This document shows positions 23,191 through 35,322 of a DNA stretch of 64,000 nt, in pieces. Under the pieces are notes generated by a model. That model had not been told where the DNA came from. It saw nothing but the letters and a program-made list of their open reading frames with translations, and did no database searches. Numbering within the stretch: the first letter of the stretch is position 1; each line of letters begins with the position of its first letter. Origin of the DNA: Anaeramoeba flamelloides (lineage: Eukaryota; Metamonada; Anaeramoebidae). Where the stretch lies: NCBI GenBank assembly GCA_027625915.1, contig JANTQA010000048.1, positions 3,534,001 through 3,598,000 of the forward strand. Direction: 5' to 3'. The translations under genes were made by a program, and so were the position numbers.

Positions 23191-23844
23191 TTATAAAAAG
23201 AGAATAATTTTTCGATTGAACAAAAAGGCAAAAAATCTGTTGATTTGAAAAAAACTGTTAAAATCGAATTAAACTAATCAAAATTTTAGACAAAATTCCC
23301 ATAAGGAAGCTTAAGTAATCACCAGAAATATCATTTCTAACTGATTTTGTGAAGATCTATGTTGTTGGTTCAACTAACAATTGATAAAATATTTGGGAAC
23401 TTGAAATAAAAATTTTCATTTATTAATTGGAAAATAATAGTAACCAAAGTTTATTTTGTTTTGATTTTTTTCTTGATTTTTGCAAGTGAATACCTTCTTA
23501 AATTGGCTGTTTGAGACAATTAGATTTTCAAACCAAAATTTTGATGTCTCAACCCGTTTTTTGTTCTCGCCCAAAGATTGAGGGTAGGACTTGGACTTGA
23601 TTATTTTCTTTTGTTTATTTAGTGAAGAAAGGTTGTTTGTGCTTAAAATAAAAAAATGAAAAAAAATCAAAAAGATAAACTTTTTATTCTTGAAACATTA
23701 AAAATCCAGGTTAACATGAGAAGTCTCGGAAAAAAAATTCACTTTCTTTTTGATTTTCAGAAAGAAGAAACATGACAATTATAAAAATGCAACTCGTTTT
23801 TTTTTTTTGTTGGATTTTTTATTTTTTCTGTTGGATTTGAAAGG

Positions 23845-24090
23845 TTATTTCGACTTGTGTGGATCAGCGTTAATTGTTATTTCTGTTTCTTTCAAGAGAA
23901 GGTTCATTTTTTGTTGTTCAATTTGATCTCTTTCTTGGTTTGAGAATTGGTTAGTTGAAGATCCTGATTCATCTTCGGCATCTGAAGTAATTTCGTGTGG
24001 TAAAGTAGGTGCCAAGATAACTAAGATTGTACTTAAAAGTGCTATTAATGCAAGAAATACATAGATAATTTTTGTTGCTTTGTCAAACAT
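23845..24090 (-). CDS. small single-pass membrane protein, unknown
   Basis: An 81-residue frame with a regular layout. A short basic N-terminus (MFDKATK) precedes a strong hydrophobic segment at residues ~8-30 (IIYVFLALIALLSTILVILA). A polar, acidic tail (SDAEDESGSS) and an amphipathic helix rich in Q/E follow. It looks like a membrane protein anchored near its N-terminus, or one with an uncleaved signal. Its base composition is clearly richer in G+C than the flanks. I do not recognise the family. It is divergent from the p24 receptor gene ~1 kb away. It ends in TAA like the other genes. It could have further exons that I cannot see. Confidence 0.55.
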   Translation of the reverse strand: MFDKATKIIYVFLALIALLSTILVILAPTLPHEITSDAEDESGSSTNQFSNQERDQIEQQKMNLLLKETEITINADPHKSK

Positions 24091-24220
24091 TTTATCGAGA
24101 GGAAAAGATTATAAGAAATTAAAAAAAGGAAAACAAAAAAATGAAATACAAGACACTTTATTTAAAAAAAAGAAGAGCCATTAAATAACCACAGTTATTT
24201 CCTTTTTTAAGTGACAACTC

Positions 24221-24486
24221 ATGAGTAGTGTCTATGTTTTCCCTAAACAGAGAGAATTTGAACCTGAACATGAATTAGTGATTGAGTCTAAAAAGTTTAA
24301 AAGAATTGTAAAATGTTGAGATTTTTTTAGGGTGGTCAGTCGAACTTTGTACAATACTTTGAAAATTACTCTTGTGTGTTCAAGAGGGCAAATTCTTACC
24401 ATAAATTGTTGTTCGTAGATTTTTGTGTTTGTAGATTTTTTACGAATAGATCGAGTCAAATTATCAAAAAAAAAACTAAAATTTAA
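24221..24486 (+). other. coding-like stretch, unresolved
   Basis: From the ATG at 24221 the frame reads MSSVYVFPKQREFEPEHELV, then about a dozen more plausible residues, and stops. Just beyond a GTAAA...TTTTTAG-like interval, another frame reads GGQSNFVQYFENYSCVFKR and stays open to ~24486. The opposite strand is also open (24459-24232). Composition is richer in G+C than the neighbourhood, so this looks like a gene, an exon pair or a decayed gene. The implied gap of ~23 bp would be unusually short for an intron. No family recognised. Confidence 0.3.
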
Positions 24487-25150
24487 AAGAAAAATTTAAC
24501 TTAAAAATACCCTATTATGATATTTTGGTGTGAAAGGAATCTAATCAGTCTGCGTGCAAATTTTGAAAAATACACAATACCCCAAAGTAGTCTTACTTTA
24601 GAAAATATTGAATAACAATTGTGTCTTTGCTTTTCTTTCAAAAAAAAATTCAAATTTGAAAAGTTCGATTTTAAAAAAAAAAAATATGGATCAGGACAAG
24701 AAGCTTGTTAACTTGTTAAAAAAATACTAATGATAGTTGGATCAAAAGAGATTTTCCAAATCAAAAGAAACAATCTGTAAAAGGTCCTTTTTTTTTATTA
24801 TCCTTTTGTTCGAAAATTGTTCTGAAGATTTAATCAATTGTTTTTGGAAATTTTGCTGTTATGTAATTTTCTATTGATTATAGGTTTTTGTAAAGTTTTT
24901 TATTCTTAAAAAATGTTTCAGAGAGTTATAAATAGAATAAACCTTTTAGAAAAAAGGATAGGAAATATTCAAAACTTTCATACATCTTGTTTTTCGAATT
25001 GATTATTCAAATAAAAAATGTCAAATAATATTCCTTCCCATACAGCTCCTGCTTCAACCACAAATTATTTTTTTAAAACTCTTACTGATTATTTTGCCTT
25101 TTCATTTTATTCTTTTTTACACTTTTATTTATTTTCAAATTTAAATAAAG

Positions 25151-26053
25151 ATGAAAATTTGTTTACTTTTTTTTGTTTTAGCAACTCTTTTTTTTGGTGC
25201 CACGAACTCTTTCCAAATCGACATCAAAGAACGCCAAGAAAAATGTATTTCGGAAGAAATTGAACACGATTCCTTAGTAACAGGATCTTATTCTCTTGTT
25301 GAACCCAAACAACTTGCTGTTGATCTAATCATTTATGACTCAAAGCATCATACAATTCTGCATAAACACACAATCGAAGATGGAAAATTTGCATTTAGAA
25401 CTGACATCCATGGGGACTACAAATTTTGTTTCACTTCACACCGTCAACAAATATACCAAGGATCTGGTAAATTTTAAATTCCTTTTTTTTTTTTTTTTTT
25501 TTCTTTTTAAATTTTTTATTCTTTTTAAAACAAGAATAGTAATTAATGAATGCAAATCCCAGAAAATTTTCTCTTTTCTTTTTTTTTTTTTTTTATCAAA
25601 TTCAAGAACTTTTTATTCCAATCTTTCTAAATCAGTTGGCTTGATTTCTACCCAATTTTATCAAAAAAAAAAAAAAAAAAAAAAAAAAATTAAAAAAAAG
25701 AAAAAGTGTTTGGTGGAATAAATATGTTTCTTTTGAATTTCTTTTTTGAAGAAATACGATCATTAATTTTTTATACTCATCCCATTTCTATTCTTCTCTT
25801 AATTCTTCTTACATTCTTTTTTTATTTAAATAGCATCAACACAAAGAGTTGAATTTGATTTTAAAATGGGATCAGAAGCACGTGACTATTCTGACATTGC
25901 AACAAAAGAACATTTAAATCCCTTAGAAACCGAAATTAGAAAAATGCAAGATTTAGTTCTTGAAATTCATGAAGAAATTTTGTATTCTAAAAACAGAGAA
26001 GAAGCAATGAGAAATACTAATGGTAAAATATTCATTCACTTTTTATTTTTTTT

Positions 26054-26094
<41 letters not shown>

Positions 26095-28637
26095 ATTGGT
26101 TTAATGAATGCTTTTTAAAAAGTCGATTTTTTTACAACCATTTTTAAACACCAAGACAATTTCAAACAAAAAAGTCGTCTGTCTTTAAATCAGTAGCCGC
26201 AATATAAAACAAAAAATAAACCAATTTTTTGAAATTTGGTTTTAGTTAAACTTTCAACAAAATTTATACAGCTAATAAGTGGTTTATTATTATTAAATTC
26301 TCGGAATTGAAATAAAGTTATTTAAAAAAATTGATGAACAAAAGTATTCTAAAAAGTGTTATTGTGATTAAAACCCCATTTCATCTTTCATTCTATCTTG
26401 GCTCTTATCTTAATTGGAATTACTTTTCATTTTCAGGTTTTTGTGATTTTTGTGATTTCGAGTTCCTGTTGAAAATCTACAAAATTAAAAAAACATGTTT
26501 CACTTTTTTTCCAAAATAGTTAAGGACATTTTAAAAGAGACAATTAAAAAAAGTATTAAAAAGTGTCACTTAAACTGTTTACACTAGCTTTTTTAATCGT
26601 TATATTAACACTTTTTAAAGATTTTGGCACTCATCTTTTCAAAATTCTTGAATAAAATTTTGATTTTAATGCCATTTTCCAATTAATAAATGAAAAAAAT
26701 TTTAGTTCAATTTCCTAAATCTTTTATTCTCTCAAAACTGAGTAGAAATAATAAAAAGATCTTCATATGATCAATTAGAAATGGTATTTTTAGAAATTTA
26801 ATTCAGCTTCCATATTTGAAACTTTGAGAGAAAAATAAATTTTTTTAAATTGGAATTTAACAGTATTTCAAAAAAGAAAAGGCAAAAAATTAATTTAAAA
26901 AAAATAAATTATTTAAAAATTCACTACTTAATTTCTTTTAAAACGTGACCCAGGCTTTAAAAATTATAGATCTAACAATTACAAGAAATCAAAATGCTTT
27001 GGAATTTACCTCTTTTTTAAACTGAGATCTTTCTCAATCCAAATTAGGTAACAGTTTTTAAATTAAAATATAATTATACCTCAGAATTGTAATTCCTTTA
27101 AAAAGGATTAAAAGAACAAAAATTAAAAAAAAAAATTATCATTTTTGGAAAAATACTTTCTTGCAATTGATTTCCTTTTCATTATAAACAAATTTTGTTA
27201 TTTAAAAAAAAATTTTTTTACATCAGAACGGTTTGCTCTATAATATTTTCACATAATTACGATGGTAATAGTCATAATATCATTTAATACATCAATAAAC
27301 GAAAAATTTTTTTGAAAAAATCATTGTGCCAAAAAAAGCTGTAATTTTTAAAAAGTCTAATCAACATTTAATGATGAAACACCATCCATATTTAAAATCG
27401 AATTAATCATTAATTTTTGAAACTAAAAACTATTCACATCAAAGAATAAATACCAAAACAAGATCTAACTTTAACCCAGATTAATATGTGTCTAATATAA
27501 TAATAATGACTTTTCAAAGAATAAAGATTATTGGAAACTTAAAAAATTAATAATTAAATATTAAAAAAAAATTCAAACTATTTGATTTTGCCAATATTCT
27601 TATTTGAAGAGTTTCGAAAGAGAGAAAAATTTTGGCAACTTTTGGAATTAATATAAGAAAATCTTTCAAAAGCAATTCAAGCAATAATTAATCCCTAATT
27701 TGATTTAGTATTTAATTTTTTAATTCTTTGTTTCATTGAATTACCAAGAATTTTTTTTTTTCTTTCACAAATATTACACAAGTGGAAACATGGTATCTCA
27801 ATTTTTATCAAAAAAACTCAAAAAATCTAGAAGCTCTTTGAATAGGAAGTCACAAATTTAGTAACTTCAAAATTCTCTTATTACCAGATTAAGTGTTTTT
27901 TGATACATTTAACCCTTAACAATAAATCCAAAACTCCAAAAATAGAGACATCATTTTTCACACGTGTGTAGTAAATATTGCAAGAATTTTTGAGAATTTA
28001 TAATTTTTAAGAGCAATGGAATTATTACACTAAACATTTGTATAATGATTTAAATTTACATTGATCATAATTTTATTGATATTTTTTTCTACGTAATATT
28101 TTATTTTTATGCTACTAGTCTTCACTTAAATTTTAGAATTAAAGGGATTTTCCTCGTTTTTTCTTAATGTTAATAAACTTTATTAAAAATGGATATTTTT
28201 TTCTAAAAAATAAAATTTTAAAACAGTGTCAGCTAATATTTTCAAATTTAAAATCCAAAAAGTGTTTGTTCTCTTTACTTAATTTGTTCTATCGATATTC
28301 GACAGTTATTAAAATTTTTACTTTTTTAACACATTACTTTTGATCGCCGATTCGATTTTTTTAATTGTACATCTTTCTTTTTGCTTCAAAGAAAATATAC
28401 AACCACAACAAGAAAATTATAACCATATATAAATTTAAAAACTATTTGTAATTAATATTTTTTATTTATTTTTCTTTATATATTATTTCCTTACTTATTT
28501 ATATACCAAAATTTATAGAATCAACAAATTCCCGTGTATTATGGTTTTCAATTCTTTCCATTATTGTACTAATTGCAACTGGTTTATTCCAAGCCTATTA
28601 TTTAAAAGACTACTTCAAAAAGAAAAAAATTCTCTAA
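25151..28637 (+). CDS. p24-delta / TMED10-like cargo receptor (3 exons)
   Basis: Exons 25151-25466, 25834-26022 and 28519-28637, with GTAA donors and TAG acceptors, encode 207 residues. p24 proteins cycle between ER and Golgi in COPII and COPI vesicles and help sort lipid-anchored cargo. Visible parts are a signal peptide (residues 1-20), a GOLD domain with two cysteines (EKC and KFC), and a coiled-coil linker (ARDYSDIATKEHLNPLE and REEAMRNTNESTNSRV). One membrane span (FSILSIIVLIATGLF) precedes a cytosolic tail YLKDYFKKKKIL. The tail has an aromatic YF (COPII type) and a C-terminal KKIL dilysine (COPI type). The linker wording is closest to the TMED10/p24-delta subgroup. Intron 1 is 367 bp and intron 2 is 2496 bp. 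All parts of the family are present, so the gene looks complete. Confidence 0.93.
27790..28030 (-). repeat. dispersed repeat family R2, copy in the TMED10-like intron
   Basis: The reverse complement of this piece matches 56820-56945 in the copine intron. ACTTCAAAATTCTC, GGAAGTC and AACCCTTAAC occur in the same order and spacing. No coding potential is seen. Confidence 0.55.
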
Positions 28638-30376
28638 ATCTATTCGATTATTTTTTTTATTATTATTTTTTTTTCCAAAAATATTTTTTAGATATTTATC
28701 TATATTATCTTTTGGTATAAAATATATATAATCATGGAAACAATTAAAGCTACAATAATATAATAAAATAAAATTGAAAAAGCTATTTTTTTTTTTTTAT
28801 GTTAAATTTTATTATTTTAGGAATAATTTCAAAAATGTTTGTTTTTTGAGATTTTAGGAGATTTTCCGAAAAAGTAATTTTGACCAAAAAAATATATATA
28901 TTTTTTGGGATTATTATCATTTTTTTAAAAATTGGTTTCTGAATACTTTTATTTTTACAAATTCAATTATTTAGGTATGTTTTCCAACGATTTTATATTT
29001 TCGATTTTTCTTTAAACCCTAATGAAAGATAAAAATTTTTTAAGAATAATAAATAATTTAAAAAGAAATTAATTTTAAATTGTTCATAAAACTTTTAATT
29101 ATAGCGTGGTTTGTTGATAATTCTTCTTGTTTTTTTTTTAAAATTCTAAATGAGATTTTTCTCATCTTCCATATGGAAATTAGTAATAGTTTAAGTTGAA
29201 ATAAAGTTTCAGTAAAGTAAGGAAAATGAATTTTTAACTCAATTCAGTACATAATACAATATTAATAAATACATTGATTCATAAAAGCATAAACATTAAA
29301 AAAGGCCTTTTGGAAGGAAAAAACAATTTTTTGGATCTTTTCGATAAATTTCTTGAGTTTTTCAAATATTTTTCTTGTGAATTTTCATTTCAATTTATTA
29401 TTTAATAATTTCATTTTTTATTTTGAGTTGATATATCGACATTTGATGGAACAACATAATCTTATATATAATTTTCTTTCTCCAATATTATAAAATATTA
29501 TTTAGAATATTTTTGCTTAATTTAAATTTTTTTATTATTTTTTGATTATAATTTTTTATATATTTTTTTCGTTTTAAAGAAAATGGGAGAAATTGAATTA
29601 GTTAACAATTCATCATTAAAAATTTAAATAATTTCCCCCAATTATTAAGCATATAAAATTCCAAAGGACTTTCCAGCCAATAAATTATTTCTATTTTTTT
29701 TTTGTCTGAATTTTCCTATCTCAAACCACAACAAAAAAATCTTCAACTTGATTTATTTTTTTTTAAGTGTTAAAAATTCAACTTTGAATAAAATAAATCT
29801 ATGAAATTTTATTTAAAATTTACGAATTTGAATACAATTGTTATAAAAATCAAAAGGTTAATAATATTTTAATAAACAAATCTTTGTCTATTGTCCATAT
29901 CATAATTCCATTTCCCAAGTACCTATGATCGTATTTAATGAATTTTTTAAAATTTATCTTTTTTTTTTAAATTTTTGAAAAAAAAAAAAAAAACGGGGAA
30001 TTTATTGGTTTATTTATTCACTTTGTTAAATAGGAAAAATACAATACAAAAAAATCAAAGTGCTCTTGGGATTTTTTTCTAAAAATGTACAAAATAAAAA
30101 ATGAAAGTTTTTAACTTTATCATTTTTTTCAACTTATTTTTTCTTTCTTTTTTTCTGACATATTGAACAATAACTAATAATACCTTTACGGATGACAACA
30201 TATAATTTTATAAAGAATTATAATAAGTGAATGAATTTATAATATAAAATAGGTGAAATATAAATGTATTTTTCAAAATTTTATATGTAGTGATATTTTA
30301 GTATTTAATTCCGAAAGAGAACACATGATAAGATAAATAGCATAATGAAAACTATTACCAAAAAAAAACAAATTCA

Positions 30377-30422
<46 letters not shown>

Positions 30423-31347
30423 AAATGTGATAAACCACTTAAAAATTTTACATAAATGCATTACAACTGTAAATATCAGGGTATTTTAAAAAGAACAAAT
30501 TATTAATAATGTTTTATTGTGAGTAATAGATATATACAATATTTTTCGTTTCTTTGACTTTTTAAATATTTTCCACTGAAAATATAATGAAAAATAATTT
30601 GAATTTTAAATTCAAAAAACAAATTTCTTTTTTTTTTCAATTATTTTCGATTTTCCTATATTCCAATACCTACTCTGTTTTTAAAGTGGAAAAACCATAT
30701 ATTCACATAATTTTCAAGCAATTTAATAAAAAAAAAAAAAAAAATGAGCACTTATAACGAAACATACATATTCTCCCAAAAAAATATATTCAAAAATACA
30801 ATCTTAAAGATAAAATCAGTCTATATCATAAGGGTAAAAGTAACCTGGTATAAAATTATTTTAATTTTCACTTTTTTAGTATTTTAAAGTTAAAATATTA
30901 ACTTTTTACAAAAAAAGTTTTAGAAAAAAATCTATATAATTGTTGGGCTATAAGATTTCCAATCTTTGATTTCAAAGATTTAGAAAATTGATATAATTAA
31001 AAACTTTGTATTTTTTTTTACAAACTCAATTTACCAAATATAAGAAAGTTATATGAACAACAGAAGAAACTTTTTTTTGAATTATAAAATATTATTCATC
31101 ACATTTAAACCAACTTTTAAAAAGAATTAGCAACTTTTATCTACTAAATGATTATTAATTTATTTTAGAAATATTTTATTTGAAAATCAAATGAAAAAAA
31201 AAAAGAGTTCAAGATTATTATTATTATTTTTTTTTTAATCAATAAATCCACAAGATTTGATAGCAATCAAAGTAACCAAATTCAATATTGATCTATTTTA
31301 AAAGGGGGATGGAACCCTACAAGTAGAATTACATAGACCAACAAAAC
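28638..31347. other. intergenic, nothing recognised
   Basis: 3' flank of the p24 gene followed by AT-rich spacer. It includes a (TA)n tract at 30378-30416 and poly-A runs. No gene, RNA or transposon could be supported. Confidence 0.45.
30378..30416. repeat. (TA)n microsatellite
   Basis: About 19 TA units. Confidence 0.9.
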
Positions 31348-31767
31348 TTAATGATAAAAATTTGAACCATTGTGAAATAGAAAACTTTGTGATGTATTAT
31401 TATTAAGCCAACTTATGGTTTCCCAATATGTTGTTATTGATGGAATAATACTTCCAATAAAGATAAATAGAAAACTAATTAATTTTTTTTGTTCTGAAAT
31501 CGTCTTTTTGCTTGGTTTACTTTACATTTGGAAATGATCTGATTTTACTTTTAGAAAAATAAAATTTAAAATAAATAATTATTTCTGAATAACTTTTATT
31601 ATAAGATCTTGTCTTCTATTCTTGAAAGATGATTAGAAATCAAAAGAGTCCATTTCATCCTTAGAAGCTTTTAGAGTTGCTATTTCAGGTATTTTAAAGG
31701 AAAAGACTCCTAATAGTGTCAAATAATTCTCCTCTTCATTTGCAAATAAAATATTTAAATATAAACT
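31348..31767 (-). pseudogene. decayed coding region, family unknown
   Basis: On the minus strand this stretch contains protein-like segments in one frame, for example LFANEEENYLTLLGVF, IPEIATLKASKDEM and a hydrophobic FLFIFIGSIIPSITTYW followed by glycosylation-type NNTS and NGS sites. The frame is broken several times, so it is not a working gene. It is clearly richer in G+C than the flanking DNA. At its 5' side it stops at the end of a Tc1/mariner-type insertion (31762-32467). I cannot name the family; treat it as a fossil of unknown origin. Confidence 0.45.
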
Positions 31768-32467
31768 CTTTTTCAAATAAAAGTGCACAAAAAATTTCAA
31801 GAATTATTCATAAATAAATCAAATTAATTATAGTATCATTCTAAAATATAAGAAACGCTTTAAAACATAAAAAAACACTCAATTGGATCTTTAAAACTCA
31901 TTAAAACAAAACAATAAAAAATTAAAATTCAATATTTTAAAAATTGGTGTGCTCTTTTATTTGAAATGAGAAATCTCATTTTGTGAATTGTAATGAAAAA
32001 AATTATAAACCCAATAAAAACCTTTGAACAAGGCGAATTGGTTAAAAGTTCTCAACATTTTATTGATAATTCTTTACACGTCAAACTTTTGTTCTTTAAA
32101 GTCTCATTTTCAATATAAAGTTGCAATTCATCTGGGTATTTTGTTGGAAATGTTTTTTCTTTATTTCTCTTTTCTTTGTTCCATGAATGAATCCAATAAT
32201 GGTCTTTCTTAATTCCTATTTCTATCTTGATTCGAAATCAAACTTAAACTGTTTCCATTTATACACAAGTAGATTATTTCCAAATTGGTTTCTTCTGATC
32301 TTGCTTTTTCATTTTCCAACTGTTCAATATCCAAAAATAAAAAAAGCAAAAAATGAAAAATGAATAATTAAAAAGAAAATCACCAATAAGTAATTATCTT
32401 ATTAACAATCAAATTCGATGGTATTGACGATTTGATAGGTGTGCCCTTTTGTTTGAAAAATAGTTTA
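31762..32467 (-). mobile_element. Tc1/mariner-related element, decayed
   Basis: Left end TATAAACTCTTTTTCAAATA then AAAGTGCACA. The right end is the inverse of TAAACTATTTTTCAAACAAA then AGGGCACACC, agreeing at most positions over ~27 bp. The ends resemble those of the 540-bp family and the 40.6-kb element (TATAAACT...CAAA...G.CACA). An internal inverse motif TGTGCTCTTTTATTTGAAA sits at 31951-31969. On the minus strand, protein-like pieces remain (for example KYPDELQLYIENETLKNK and LFLDIEQLENEKARSEE), too decayed to assign. There is no intact gene. Confidence 0.5.
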
Positions 32468-32469
32468 TT

Positions 32470-33010
32470 TTTACAATTTTATTTTTACCCTTAAGGGACA
32501 AGTAACTTCTATTATTTATTATTTTTTCCAAAAGGTAATAAAGTAATTATTTACACAACAACACAATGAAAAATTGTATAAAATTTCTATTATCGGCTTT
32601 AGAGATTCGAATAATCATTTTTTCAAAGATTCCAATCTCCTCCAATTAAACTTTCAGTCAAAAGATCCATAGATCCTTTTTGTTGGATTTTTGGTTCACG
32701 ATAAAATGAAAAATTTGACAAAAATTTATATTTTGATAAAATCTCGCTTTGAGTAATTTCTAAGAGTCTTTATGAAAAAATAACATTGAACTTTAAATCT
32801 TATTTTAAAAACAAAATCATATTAAATTAATTATTGAATCCTTGAAGATCTAAAAAAAATGATCATTTATTTATTTTATTCACAAATATTTGTTGAATTT
32901 CTTGAAATTTAAAAGATATAGCAATATTCTTTTTCAAATATTCAGAGTATAAACGACAAGCTGTTAATATTGAAATCAGTTATTTGATAATATCTAGTAT
33001 TATTTTATTA
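32470..33010 (-). repeat. dispersed repeat family R1, inverted copy 2
   Basis: The reverse complement matches the 22440-23190 copy over at least 500 bp with many small differences. Both share AATATTTGTGAATAAAATAA, AGATCTTCAAGGATTCAA, AAAAGGATCTA and GATCTTTTGACTGAAA. It directly abuts the transposon at 31762-32467. Confidence 0.6.
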
Positions 33011-34583
33011 TTAGATATTATTAATTTTAATTTATGATATTTATTTAGAAAACTTTAAAAATTGAGAAATAGTTTTAAAGAATATTGATACCTTTAATCT
33101 CTGTTTTGTTAATAACACCCTGAAAAAAATTGTGATCCGATTATTAATTATTGAATAAAAATAATAAAAATAAAAGAGTATTTCTTTAGATTAATTTTTT
33201 ATTTTAATAGGTTTATAAGGTATTTTGGGGGAATATTTAATTTGATGGATTGATTTTTTTTCTTTCATTTTTTTGTTCAATAAAAAGAAAAAAACAATTG
33301 ATCGATTTAAACTATTCTTTGGATAAACAAATTTATTTCTCCTATAAGTTCAAAATAATTATTGTAATTTTTTTAGAGATTACGTATATTTTTATTTTGT
33401 TTATTTTAGTCCTATACTATGAAATTTTCTTTTTTTAAAGTATATTTTTGTACACTTCCTTTACAGATATTAAGATTTCTTTCTTCTTCAAAAAAAATAT
33501 TTTTTTTGAAATATTTTGAAATATTTTGTATTGTAGACTTTTTAAAAATGATAATAAAAATATGGATCAAACTTTTTTAAAACAATAATTGGTTTCTGAA
33601 AATAGCTTTAAAAGTTAGTTTGCTTTTGTAATAATCAGATTTTTTTCTTCATTTTACGATTTCAAGATATACTAATTTTTTTATGGATTAGCTATTAAAT
33701 TTATTCGAAGATTTTTTTTAGTTTACTAGTTACTAAAAAATTTTTTTTCATAAAACTTGTATTGTGCTTCAATTCTAAGTGAAATGGTAATTTCTTATAT
33801 ATAATGGACATTAATTAACTTTATTTGTCTTTTCATTTCACCAACCTTGATTTTTATGGAAATTCTGTAATATTAAGAAACTCTTTTTGATAAAATTTTT
33901 ATATATGATTTTATTATCCCTAATTCCCCGAAATTATAAGAAACCAAATACCAGGTTTACCAGTTCTTTAAAATATCAATTAAAAGGGTTTTATTGTAAA
34001 AATAATTCACACCTCCAATCTCAAAAAACATCCAATAATTTATAATTTTAGGTATCCTAAATAATTCTTTTTGATATACCAATTTAATTTCGTCAAAGTA
34101 GATATCATTTTGAGTATTTTATTTAACTCTTTTTCAATTTTTTAAATTGATTCGTAAAATTAAAAACCTTTGTAAAAATCCATAGTAATTTTTTTGACAA
34201 ATAAAAAAATACAAAAGAAACATAAATTTTCAACACAGAGATAAGAAAAATAATCTCCAAAACTGACACCCATATAAAACTATAACAACATACCTCTTTA
34301 AAAATTAATTTAGTTTTGTAATATTTCAAAGATGAGAGGAATTATTACCTAATGAAGAAACACTAAAAATTTAAACTGAGAAAATAACTTTGTTTTGACT
34401 TTTAAAAAATAGTCCCTACTTTAAGATCAACTCCTTAAAAACAAGAAACTCAATCAAACACTCTTCTCTTAACAAAACTAACAAATTATTTATAACCAGA
34501 ATAAAATTGAAACCACCGAATTTCAAACCAGGAAGATTCATTGAAAATGTTTAATTCATTTTTTTTTTGTTGCTCACCCTTAA
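33011..34583. other. intergenic, upstream of eL13
   Basis: AT-rich spacer ending in the presumed eL13 promoter and 5' leader. An out-of-frame ATG occurs at 34547, 37 bases before the real start. Nothing else recognised. Confidence 0.45.
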
Positions 34584-35322
34584 ATGCCAAATTATAAATT
34601 AACTTTACCAAACGTACATTTCCATAAAGACTGGAAAACAAGAGTAAAGACATGGTTTGATCAACCAGCAAGAAAGACAAGAAGAAAACAAAACAGAATC
34701 AAAAAGGCCATCAAAGTAGCACCAAGACCAGCGTCTGGCTCCCTCAGGCCAATTGTCCATTGCCAAACTCAAAGATACAACATGAGAATCAAATCCGGTA
34801 GAGGCTTCACTCACCGTGAATTGAAAATGGCAGGCATTTCAAGACACCAAGCAATGGGAATTGGTATTGCAGTTGACAAGAGAAGAAAAAACAGATCTGC
34901 TCAAACATTAAAAGAAAATGTTGAAAGACTCAGAGAATATAAAGAAAAATTGATCTTATTTCCAAGAAGAAGAAGTAATAATTCTTGATTCTTTTTCTTT
35001 AAAAGTTTACTTTTGGAAATTTTTTTTTTTTTTTTTTTTTTTTCTTTTACTTTGTTTCTCATTACTTATAATTCTTTTTCTTCTTTCCATTTACTTTCCA
35101 ACAAAAAAAGAAAACCCAAACAAACAAGACGCCAAAAGAGAATTACAAAAACAAGCCAAACAAGTTAAAACCTATATGAAAGTCCGATATCCAGAACGAG
35201 TTATCGAAACCAGAGTGATCCCACAAGAATTACGTGAAAGAGATCTTGCTAAAGAAAGAAGAGACAAAATTCAAAAAACCAAAGAAAGACTCATTAAAAT
35301 TAGACAAGGAAAGAAGAAATAA
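34584..35322 (+). CDS. RPL13: 60S ribosomal protein eL13 (2 exons)
   Basis: Exon 1 is 34584-34974 and exon 2 is 35111-35322, with a 136-bp GTAATA...AAAAAG intron, giving 200 residues (human eL13 is 211). Family signatures in order are [77 protein letters not shown] and, in exon 2, a lysine/arginine-rich helical tail ending QGKKK. It is a structural protein of the large ribosomal subunit that contacts rRNA near the 5' domains. Composition is strikingly richer in G+C and C-ending codons than most neighbours, as expected of a highly expressed gene. The intron is mostly a T run (35020-35043) and its acceptor is the AAAAAAAG just before AAAACCC. The start fits the family's N-terminus. Confidence 0.95.

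Noticed and set aside
23416-23670. Minus-strand 84-residue frame downstream of the small membrane protein gene
   Set aside because: K/N/F-rich composition typical of chance frames in this DNA, no family likeness and no convincing splice link.
24240-24270. GGTTCAAATTC on the minus strand as a possible tRNA B box
   Set aside because: The flanking bases do not pair as a T arm and no A box or acceptor stem could be found.
24232-24459. Minus-strand 75-residue frame (MTRSIRKKSTNTK...)
   Set aside because: It overlaps an equally plausible plus-strand coding-like stretch, matches nothing known, and has no supporting partner exon.
30273-30461. Minus-strand frame through the TA repeat (YIYIYIY...)
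   Set aside because: It is a translation of a (TA)n microsatellite.
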